Shown here: positions 1-5,502 of the stretch, one piece after another
How positions within the stretch are numbered: the first letter of the stretch is position 1
Layout: each line of letters opens with the position of its first letter
Origin: Bacteroidaceae bacterium
Lineage (GTDB): Bacteria; Bacteroidota; Bacteroidia; Bacteroidales; Bacteroidaceae
DNA: 9,176 nucleotides
Direction: 5' to 3'
Assembly (NCBI GenBank): GCA_021443405.1
Contig: JABUUA010000063.1
Location: 2,753-11,928, forward strand
Notes under the pieces: model-generated
The model's database searches: none
Told to the model about the DNA's origin: nothing
The model's input: only the letters and a program-made list of their open reading frames with translations
Position numbers and translations under genes: made by a program

Positions 1-422
1 GTCTGCAAGCCGGACTGCACGGCATCTCACGCGAACTGCCCGCCACCCCGCAGGAAGGAAGTGAGACACGCAGTCTCGTTGGCAAGAACGCGAGCTGGAA
101 GTACCGAACCACCTCGGTGTCGTTCGTGATGGACTGGAACTTCAAACAAGGACACAAGTTCAATCCCTTCGCGGGTCTGGGCGTGGGACTCGCCCATCAC
201 CACATCAAGGACGCGAAGTTGAAAGACGAACTGAAAGAATACGTCCACGACGTGAAATACTTTAAGAACGACGGCGTGAACTCCGTCATCTTTTCTCCTC
301 GCCTCGGCGTCGAGTTGTTTCGCCACTGCCGACTGACCGCCACGGTCCGTATTTCTAAGAAATATTTCAACAGCCTGCAGTTGACGGCGGGCGCTACTTT
401 CGGCGGACGACCGAAAAAATAG
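1..422 (+). CDS. C-terminal part of an outer-membrane beta-barrel-like protein (5' end outside window)
   Basis: The reading frame whose first full codon begins at base 3 is open from the window edge to a TAG at 420-422, giving 139 residues of a protein whose start lies upstream. The visible part has alternating polar and hydrophobic segments that look like beta strands: a strand around the TSVSFVMDWNF stretch, a Gly-rich FAGLGVGLAHHH strand, then a charged, probably exposed loop with many Lys and Asp, then VIFSPRLGVELF, LTATVRISKKYF and a final LQLTAGATFGG strand close to the C-terminus. This pattern fits the small outer-membrane barrels (OMP_b-brl type) common in Bacteroidota. Function and ligand cannot be told from this fragment. 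An internal ATG at 117 exists, but the frame upstream of it stays open and strand-like, so it is probably not the start. A hairpin and T-run downstream suggest transcription ends before the next gene. Confidence 0.7.
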   Translation, partial: LQAGLHGISRELPATPQEGSETRSLVGKNASWKYRTTSVSFVMDWNFKQGHKFNPFAGLGVGLAHHHIKDAKLKDELKEYVHDVKYFKNDGVNSVIFSPRLGVELFRHCRLTATVRISKKYFNSLQLTAGATFGGRPKK

Positions 423-497
423 CGACGGCATCTGCGATTCACAACAAAGCAATCGTAAGAAGACACACGGAAGAAAAACTGCTTCGCCCGATGTGTC

Positions 498-532
498 CGT
501 TGCGTTTTGTGGGCGCAACGCTATGTTTTTTT
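498..532 (+). terminator. Probable intrinsic terminator after the barrel gene
   Basis: A perfect 7-bp stem pairs CGTTGCG (498-504) with CGCAACG (514-520) across a 9-base loop. After a five-base gap (CTATG) come seven T residues at 526-532. The gap between stem and T-run makes it weaker than a textbook terminator. Its position 76 bases after the barrel stop and just before the next promoter supports the call. Confidence 0.5.
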
Positions 533-552
533 GCGAGAAAACTATACCTTTG
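522..552 (+). promoter_or_regulatory. Bacteroidota-type promoter for the MscS-family channel gene
   Basis: TACCTTTG at 545-552 matches the Bacteroidota -7 consensus TAnnTTTG exactly. Nineteen bases upstream lies TATG (522-525), a poor match to the -33 TTTG box. Transcription would start about 7 bases past the -7 box, leaving a leader of roughly a dozen bases before the ATG at 571. No Shine-Dalgarno sequence is visible, as is usual in this phylum. The weak -33 box overlaps the end of the preceding terminator. Confidence 0.55.
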
Positions 553-570
553 TAGCGTAATTCAATTGTT

Positions 571-3222
571 ATGAAGAGATTTTTCTGGTTTCTTATCCTC
601 GGTATTCTGACCGTTCTCCCCGCTCACGCCGTGCTCAAAGAGCGCGACTTAGCCCGCACCTTGGGCGTGTTGAGAGCCGAACTCCAACTCACCCACGAGA
701 AGCAGCAAGCATTTCTGCAAATGTATGAGCAACAAGGCATTCAGCAACACCAGCAACTCGTCAGCTACATGACGCAGTGCGAGCAAATCGGTCTGATGCT
801 CTACTCGCAATCGACGGAGAACACCTTCGACATGGCCTATGCCTGTCAGCAAGCCACGAACTTGTGGCGCGAACTGCACTACAACGCCACCGGAGGCAAG
901 CAACTGCCTTACGACCGCGTCATCGCCACGCTGAAGTTGGAATTGGAGCGCTACGACGCCCTCATCACGGCCCTGAAGAGCATGCCGCCCGTGGACAGAG
1001 CCGACGCCGATTCCGTGCTCACGCAGAGCGACAGCATTCTGCTCGGCGCCATCGACTCGCTCCAGCATCGCATCGACATCCTGGCGCAGCAGGTGGACAC
1101 AACCCAGTTGGAGGAAACCATCGCCCTCATGCCCAAGACGGAAGCACAAGAGGAAAAGGGAAAAGAAGAACCACTCTTCCTGACCGGACAGCTGCACGAA
1201 GACCGCGAACAATGTTTACAATATGCACAGACGATACGCGGACATCTGCAGGAATTCCTCACCCAATTGGAGGCAGAGAGCAGTTACTACAAGAGCGTGC
1301 AGGAGAAAGTGGAGGCGCTTCACCAGTATGCACAGCGGCGCTACCGCGTGTTGCAGGACAACATCTTCAAGAACGGAAGCACCAATTACTTCAGCATCCT
1401 CGCCCATCTGCCGCAGTACATTCTCCGCGCCGTGCAGGCCATCGACACGAAATACCGCCCCTTCGACGGCCACAGCAAGGACTATTCGGAGTGGCGCGGC
1501 ATGTACGTGCTCAGCATCAGTGTGTTCGTCGTGTTCTATCTCTTCCTTGCGCTGGGTCTCACTTACGTGGTGCTCCGCTGGTTGTTGCCCAAGAGCTGGC
1601 GAGGGGAAGACTACAAGCTCAAGCGGACCATGCTCACCAACGTGGTGGGCATCGCTGTTTTCGCCCTCATCGTGATGGGCATTCGTTACTTGATGGACGA
1701 CCGCAACTTTGTGCAGATGAGCACTGGTTTGATTATCAACATGGCGTGGTTGTTAGAAATCATCTTCCTGTCGCTCTACATCCGGCTGCAAGGCGACCAG
1801 ATGCGGCACGCCGCCTTCCTCTACACTCCGCTCATGCTGATGTCGTTCATCGTCATCCTGTTCCGCATCATCCTCATCCCGAACATGTTGGTCAACCTTG
1901 TGTATCCGCCCATCCTGCTCGGTTTTGCCATCTGGCAGATTTGCTTGGCCAGCAAGCACAGCGCCACCCTGCCCCTGCAGGACCGCATTTACACGAGCAT
2001 CACCACCATCGTCATGGTGCTGGCCTGCGTCGCTTCGTGGAGCGGCTTCACCCTGCTGGCCGTGCAGATCATGATTTGGTGGACGTTCCAGCTGGCCGCC
2101 ATCATGACCATCACGTGTCTCTACCATCTGATGGAACTGTTCGAGGAGCGAGTCCTGGTCTATCGCATACAGCCGAAGTTGAAAAAACTGGACATGCAGA
2201 AGGCGCACTCCCGGCAGGAGCGCAACGCCGTGCTGCGGCGCATGGAACACGGCGATTTCATCACCCAGACGTGGTTCTACGACCTTTTCAACCGAACGCT
2301 CGTTCCCATCTGTGCCGTGTCGTCGGTATTGGTCAGCATCTACTGGGCGTCGGGCATCTTCGAAATGACCGACATCTGCCAACGCGCCTTCTTCACGAAC
2401 TTCATCGACGAGAAAGACCTCATCCAACTCTCGCTGGCCAAGCTGTGTCTGGTGGCGGCGCTGTGGTTCGTCTTCCGCTACATCAACTACGCCATCCGCT
2501 CCATCTACGCCCACTTCCGCAAGCAGATGGTGGAGGACAAGAGCCAGTATAACAGCACGCTGGCGCAGAACGTGATTGCCATCGTGTGCTGGGGACTTTA
2601 CTTCATCACGGCGCTCGTCATCCTGCATGTTCCGAAGAGCGGCATCAGCATTGTCACGGCGGGCCTGGCCACGGGTGTCGGCTTCGCCATGCAAAGCATC
2701 ATCGAGAACTTCTTCTACGGTCTCTCGCTCATGACCGGCCGTCTGCGCGTGGGCGACTACATCGAGTGCGACGGCATCACGGGCAAGGTGGAGAGCATCA
2801 CCTACCAGAGCACGCAAATCATCACGGCCGACGGCTGCGTGATTGCCTTCATGAACAGCGCCTTGTTCAGCAAGAACTTCAAGAACATGACCCGCAACCA
2901 CCGCTACGAGCTCATCAAGATTCCCGTGGGTGTGGCTTACGGAACCGACGTGGAGGAAGTGCGCCGCTGCATCATCGAGGCGGTGACCCCGCTGTGCCAA
3001 GCCAAGAACGAGAACGGAACGCCGGTGGCCAACCCCAACATCCCCGTGACGGTGAGCTTCGCCGACTTCGGCGCCAGCAGCGTGGACCTGAAGGTGAACA
3101 TCTGGATGCGCGTGGAGGACAAGATTGCGCTGACCGCCCGAGTGCGCGAGGCCATCTACAACACGCTCAACGAACACAACATAGAAATTCCTTTCCCACA
3201 GACCGATGTGCACATGCGATAG
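571..3222 (+). CDS. MscS-superfamily mechanosensitive channel, large MscK-like form
   Basis: This 883-residue inner-membrane protein probably opens a pore under membrane tension to release solutes during hypo-osmotic shock. Residues 1-20 form a signal peptide ending AHA. Residues 21-310 are a hydrophilic, Gln/Glu-rich, mostly helical periplasmic region. About eleven hydrophobic segments follow, near 311-338, 354-375, 384-405, 414-436, 441-461, 475-493, 494-524, 575-597, 620-645, 666-686 and 691-718. The last is the Gly/Ala-rich pore helix: ATGVGFAMQSIIENFFYG at 700-717, followed by the family's RVGDYIE turn into the beta domain. The C-terminal alpha/beta domain runs from about 800 to 883. Length, exported N-terminus and helix count resemble MscK/MscM-type channels rather than the roughly 290-residue MscS. 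The start follows a consensus -7 box and gives a clean signal peptide. The last 17 bases overlap the next gene. Family assignment is firm; gating and physiological role are inferred. Confidence 0.93.
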   Translation: MKRFFWFLILGILTVLPAHAVLKERDLARTLGVLRAELQLTHEKQQAFLQMYEQQGIQQHQQLVSYMTQCEQIGLMLYSQSTENTFDMAYACQQATNLWRELHYNATGGKQLPYDRVIATLKLELERYDALITALKSMPPVDRADADSVLTQSDSILLGAIDSLQHRIDILAQQVDTTQLEETIALMPKTEAQEEKGKEEPLFLTGQLHEDREQCLQYAQTIRGHLQEFLTQLEAESSYYKSVQEKVEALHQYAQRRYRVLQDNIFKNGSTNYFSILAHLPQYILRAVQAIDTKYRPFDGHSKDYSEWRGMYVLSISVFVVFYLFLALGLTYVVLRWLLPKSWRGEDYKLKRTMLTNVVGIAVFALIVMGIRYLMDDRNFVQMSTGLIINMAWLLEIIFLSLYIRLQGDQMRHAAFLYTPLMLMSFIVILFRIILIPNMLVNLVYPPILLGFAIWQICLASKHSATLPLQDRIYTSITTIVMVLACVASWSGFTLLAVQIMIWWTFQLAAIMTITCLYHLMELFEERVLVYRIQPKLKKLDMQKAHSRQERNAVLRRMEHGDFITQTWFYDLFNRTLVPICAVSSVLVSIYWASGIFEMTDICQRAFFTNFIDEKDLIQLSLAKLCLVAALWFVFRYINYAIRSIYAHFRKQMVEDKSQYNSTLAQNVIAIVCWGLYFITALVILHVPKSGISIVTAGLATGVGFAMQSIIENFFYGLSLMTGRLRVGDYIECDGITGKVESITYQSTQIITADGCVIAFMNSALFSKNFKNMTRNHRYELIKIPVGVAYGTDVEEVRRCIIEAVTPLCQAKNENGTPVANPNIPVTVSFADFGASSVDLKVNIWMRVEDKIALTARVREAIYNTLNEHNIEIPFPQTDVHMR

Positions 3223-4798
3223 ACTGCACCCGCTGTCGTCGGCCGCAGAACCGCCCGCCCGGCTCAACAACCCGTTCCGCTACGAGCCGCACCCCCTGTG
3301 CCTCGCCGCCGCGGAGGCGGTGCGCGAGGAACTGTCGCGCCACCCCGACTGGCAGGAGGAACTGGCGCAGGGCAAGATGCTGGGCGTGATGGTGGTGGAG
3401 GGAGGATACTTCTTAGCCGCCTTCTCGGGCACTTTGTGCGGGCGCGGAACACTCCCCTATTTCGTTCCGCCCGTGTTCGACCTGCACGACCCCGACGGGC
3501 ATTTCCAACAGGAAGAACGGGAGATCAGCCTTCTGAACGACCGCATCGACCAACTGGAGCAGGGCGAGTTACTACGGACCGCCCGCCAGCAATTAGACCG
3601 CGTGCAAGCCGAGGCCCGGCAGACCGTGGAGGCCGCCCGCGAGCGCATGCAGACGGCGAAACGCCTGCGCGACGAGCGACGGGACCGCGGCGAGACGACG
3701 GACGACATGGTCCGCGAGAGTCAGTTCCTCAAGGCCGAACTGCACCGCGCCAAGGTCACCGGGCAACGCCGCGTGGACGCCTGCACGACGGCGCTCCAGG
3801 TCGTGCTCGCCCCCATCGAGGCAATGCGCCGCGAGCGCAAGCGACGCAGCATCGCGCTGCAGGACTGGCTGTTCCGCCAGTTCCAGTTCCGCAACGGCGA
3901 GGGCGAGACGCGTTCGCTACCCGACCTCTTCGAAGGCCGAACTCCGCCCTCGGGAGCCGGCGAATGTTGCGGTCCGAAACTGCTTCACTACGCCCTCACC
4001 CATCACCTGCGCCCGCTCTGCATGGCCGAATTCTGGGTGGGTCGCTCGCCCGCCGACGAAGTGCGACACGAAGGGCGTTTCTACCCGGCCTGCGACACGA
4101 AATGCAGGCCCATCCTCACGTGGATGCTGAGAGGTCTGGACGTAGAGCCCGACACTTCGTTGTATCGCGACCCGGAGCTGCTTACGTTTCGCTACGAAGA
4201 TGCGCATCTCTGCGTGGTGCTGAAGCCGCACGGCATGCTGTCGGTGCCGGGGAAACAAGCGGGGGCGGCGAATGTGCGCGACGAGGTGCGGCGCCGCCAT
4301 CCCGAGGCTGAGGGGCCAATGATGGTGCACCGGCTGGACATGGACACCAGCGGACTCATGGTGGTGGCGCTGGACTCGCCCACCTATCTGCACCTGCAAC
4401 GCCAGTTTGCCCGCCACACCGTGGAGAAGCGCTACACCGCCCAACTGGAACACGACATCGAGGGACCGCGCGAGGGGGTCGTCGCCCTCCCGCTCTGCCC
4501 CGACCCGGACGACCGTCCGCGCCAAATGGTGAACGAGACGCACGGGCGGACGGCCCTCACGCGCTTCCGAGTGTGCGGCCGCCGCTCCGTCCACCTGTGG
4601 CCCGAGACGGGACGCACTCACCAGTTGCGCGTCCACATGGCTCACAGCCGCGGGCTCAACAATCCCATCCTCGGCGACCCGCTCTACGGCACGGCGGCCG
4701 ACCGCCTGCATCTCCACGCCGACCGCCTCGCGTTCACCCACCCCGTCACCGGCGAGCGCCTGGAGTTTGAGGCTGACTCGACCATTCCTTTGCAATGA
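3206..4798 (+). CDS. RluA-family RNA pseudouridine synthase with long N-terminal extension
   Basis: This 530-residue cytoplasmic enzyme should convert uridine to pseudouridine in structured RNA, probably rRNA or tRNA. The catalytic half holds HRLDMDTSG at 375-383, in which Asp378 is the expected catalytic residue, and the late RluA motif GRTHQLRVH at 469-477, followed by GDPLYG. The N-terminal half is far longer than in E. coli RluA. It has a conserved-looking block (NPFRYEPHPLCLAAAEAV, then LPYFVPPVFD), a charged coiled coil at about 100-220, and a segment with Cys254-Cys255, Cys272, Cys296 and Cys300 (YPACDTKCRPIL) that could bind metal. From memory of the family, long Bacteroidales and Vibrio relatives share this layout. 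The ATG at 3206 is preferred because the conserved block begins about 20 residues in; it lies inside the channel gene, so translation is probably coupled. The RNA target cannot be told from sequence. Confidence 0.9.
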   Translation: MCTCDRLHPLSSAAEPPARLNNPFRYEPHPLCLAAAEAVREELSRHPDWQEELAQGKMLGVMVVEGGYFLAAFSGTLCGRGTLPYFVPPVFDLHDPDGHFQQEEREISLLNDRIDQLEQGELLRTARQQLDRVQAEARQTVEAARERMQTAKRLRDERRDRGETTDDMVRESQFLKAELHRAKVTGQRRVDACTTALQVVLAPIEAMRRERKRRSIALQDWLFRQFQFRNGEGETRSLPDLFEGRTPPSGAGECCGPKLLHYALTHHLRPLCMAEFWVGRSPADEVRHEGRFYPACDTKCRPILTWMLRGLDVEPDTSLYRDPELLTFRYEDAHLCVVLKPHGMLSVPGKQAGAANVRDEVRRRHPEAEGPMMVHRLDMDTSGLMVVALDSPTYLHLQRQFARHTVEKRYTAQLEHDIEGPREGVVALPLCPDPDDRPRQMVNETHGRTALTRFRVCGRRSVHLWPETGRTHQLRVHMAHSRGLNNPILGDPLYGTAADRLHLHADRLAFTHPVTGERLEFEADSTIPLQ

Positions 4799-4830
4799 CA
4801 AAAAAATTGCAGAATCGGTGTTGCAAGGGT

Positions 4831-4974
4831 GTTGATTGCAAATTGCAGAAAAATGAAACGCACTGAGCACTAATACATTATATTATTTTATTTCCCTATA
4901 ATAATATATAAGGTATTCCATAATAAGGTAGCGCGGGTGAGGCACTCTCTTAAATTTTGCAATTTGCAATCAAC
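4831..4974. repeat. Perfect 17-bp inverted repeat bracketing an AT-rich spacer
   Basis: GTTGATTGCAAATTGCA at 4831-4847 has its exact reverse complement at 4958-4974. The arms enclose 110 bases that are very AT-rich on the left and end in a short GC-richer piece. A second AT hairpin (4879-4908) lies inside. A perfect 17-bp match is unlikely by chance in so short a region. It may be a folded RNA end, a protein-binding region, or the ends of a miniature mobile element. No flanking target duplication is clear to me. Confidence 0.75.
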
Positions 4975-4999
4975 CCCTCATCGGTCATCCGACTTCGCT

Positions 5000-5110
5000 G
5001 TGCTTTCCGCATTACACGCGCGGGCGCTTTGGCTTCGTCTAACTTACTCACAAAGAAAGCACTGCATCGCGACCACAAAGCGGAGTGGTTGCAGTCAGAA
5101 AGAAGCTGAC
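5000..5110. repeat. Cluster of short inverted repeats (foldable segment)
   Basis: GTGCTTTC at 5000-5007 pairs perfectly with GAAAGCAC at 5055-5062, extending to 10 of 11 positions with one mismatch. Just downstream ACCAC and GTGGT flank an AAAGCGGA loop, inside weaker CTGC/GCAG pairing. GTCAG (5094-5098) and CTGAC (5106-5110) form a third hairpin with a 7-base loop. The order of words (ATCGGTCAT, GACT, TGCTTTC, GAAAGCA) parallels the segment at 5171-5359, suggesting a diverged or partial relative. Confidence 0.5.
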
Positions 5111-5170
5111 GAGCATGGATTGCAAGACAAATGCAAAATAATTGCAGACTAATTGCGAAATAATCGATTG

Positions 5171-5359
5171 AAGTTAAACCCAAATCGGTCATTAAATCGT
5201 CCTGCGGACTCTTTGCATGCTTTCAGCCTCTGTCTTGCTCCTTTTACGCCTTTCTTCGGTCACGATGGAACCCCATCGCTCCCTCAGACAGTCACAAAAG
5301 CCCCTACGACATAGTTCTGAAAGCATATCAAAGCCTAATGACCGATTCGGGTTAAAGTT
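5171..5359. repeat. 189-base nested inverted-repeat element
   Basis: The outer arms at 5171-5194 and 5336-5359 match at 21 of 24 positions as inverted copies, including a perfect AATCGGTCATTA core. Inside them, CTTTGCATGCTTTCAG (5211-5226) matches the reverse complement of 5317-5333 apart from one extra base and one change. Deeper still, CTGTCT (5230-5235) faces AGACAG (5286-5291), and CGATGG (5263-5268) pairs with CCATCG (5273-5278) across a 4-base loop. A small GTCC-TGC-GGAC hairpin interrupts the left arm at 5199-5209. The whole segment can fold as one long branched hairpin. No transposase is present, so a miniature non-autonomous element, a dispersed palindromic repeat or a structured RNA are all possible. 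I cannot choose between them from one window. Confidence 0.7.
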
Positions 5360-5385
5360 TTTCTCTCACATTTTGCTTGATTTAC

Positions 5386-5416
5386 TTGGTCGTTACGCAG
5401 AATTTTCGTAACTTTG
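5386..5416 (+). promoter_or_regulatory. Bacteroidota-type promoter for the large exported protein gene
   Basis: TAACTTTG at 5409-5416 matches the -7 consensus TAnnTTTG perfectly. With the usual 19-base spacing the -33 position holds TTGG (5386-5389), close to TTTG. Transcription would begin near 5423, giving a leader of about 80 bases before the ATG at 5503. The promoter lies 27 bases beyond the nested repeat element. Confidence 0.6.
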
Positions 5417-5434
5417 CACATCAAAAGACTGTCG

Positions 5435-5449
5435 TAAGACTACGTCTTA
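5435..5449 (+). other. Small hairpin at the start of the mRNA leader
   Basis: TAAGAC (5435-5440) and GTCTTA (5444-5449) form a perfect 6-bp palindrome around TAC, about a dozen bases after the predicted transcription start. It could be an RNA hairpin protecting the 5' end or a binding site for a dimeric regulator. No T-run follows, so it is not a terminator. The rest of the leader is AT-rich and unstructured, favourable for ribosome entry without a Shine-Dalgarno sequence. Confidence 0.4.
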
Positions 5450-5502
5450 GAGCCAAGAGAGAATAAGAATTTACATTTTTACTAACTTAATTTATCAACA
5501 AC

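Larger units (their letters stand above)
4799..5502. other. Repeat-rich intergenic region without a credible gene
   Basis: About 700 bases separate the pseudouridine synthase stop from the next start. The stretch is visibly AT-richer than the genes on both sides, especially around 4860-4930, where 9-bp arms at 4879-4887 and 4900-4908 can form an AT hairpin. Two short open frames (4937-5152 and 5217-5411, plus strand) read through inverted repeats, lack signals and resemble no protein family I know, so I do not call them. The stretch instead holds several inverted repeats (listed separately), clustered ATTGCA words at both ends of 4805-5160, and the promoter and leader of the following gene. 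Confidence 0.8.

Noticed and set aside
777..2552. A 591-codon open frame on the plus strand in another frame of the channel gene.
   Set aside because: The translation is dominated by His, Arg, Pro and Ala with no domain, and it lies wholly within the well-supported MscS-family gene; it is a GC-rich shadow frame.
1753..3270. A 505-codon open frame on the minus strand opposite the channel gene.
   Set aside because: Its composition is rich in His, Asp, Val and Arg without motifs, and it mirrors the codon bias of the opposite strand. No promoter is visible for it.
3917..4870. A 317-codon open frame on the minus strand opposite the pseudouridine synthase.
   Set aside because: The plus strand encodes a recognised catalytic domain here, and the minus product has no recognisable feature.
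4937..5152. A 71-codon open frame on the plus strand in the intergenic region.
   Set aside because: It reads through the inverted repeats, has no promoter or family resemblance, and its composition is unlike the neighbouring genes.
5217..5411. A 64-codon open frame on the plus strand inside the nested repeat.
   Set aside because: It overlaps the repeat arms and runs into the -7 box of the next promoter, so it is most likely a by-product of the repeat sequence.
4799..5502. CRISPR array or tRNA in the repeat-rich intergenic region.
   Set aside because: There are no evenly spaced direct repeats with unique spacers, and no segment folds into a tRNA cloverleaf; the repeats are inverted and unevenly spaced.
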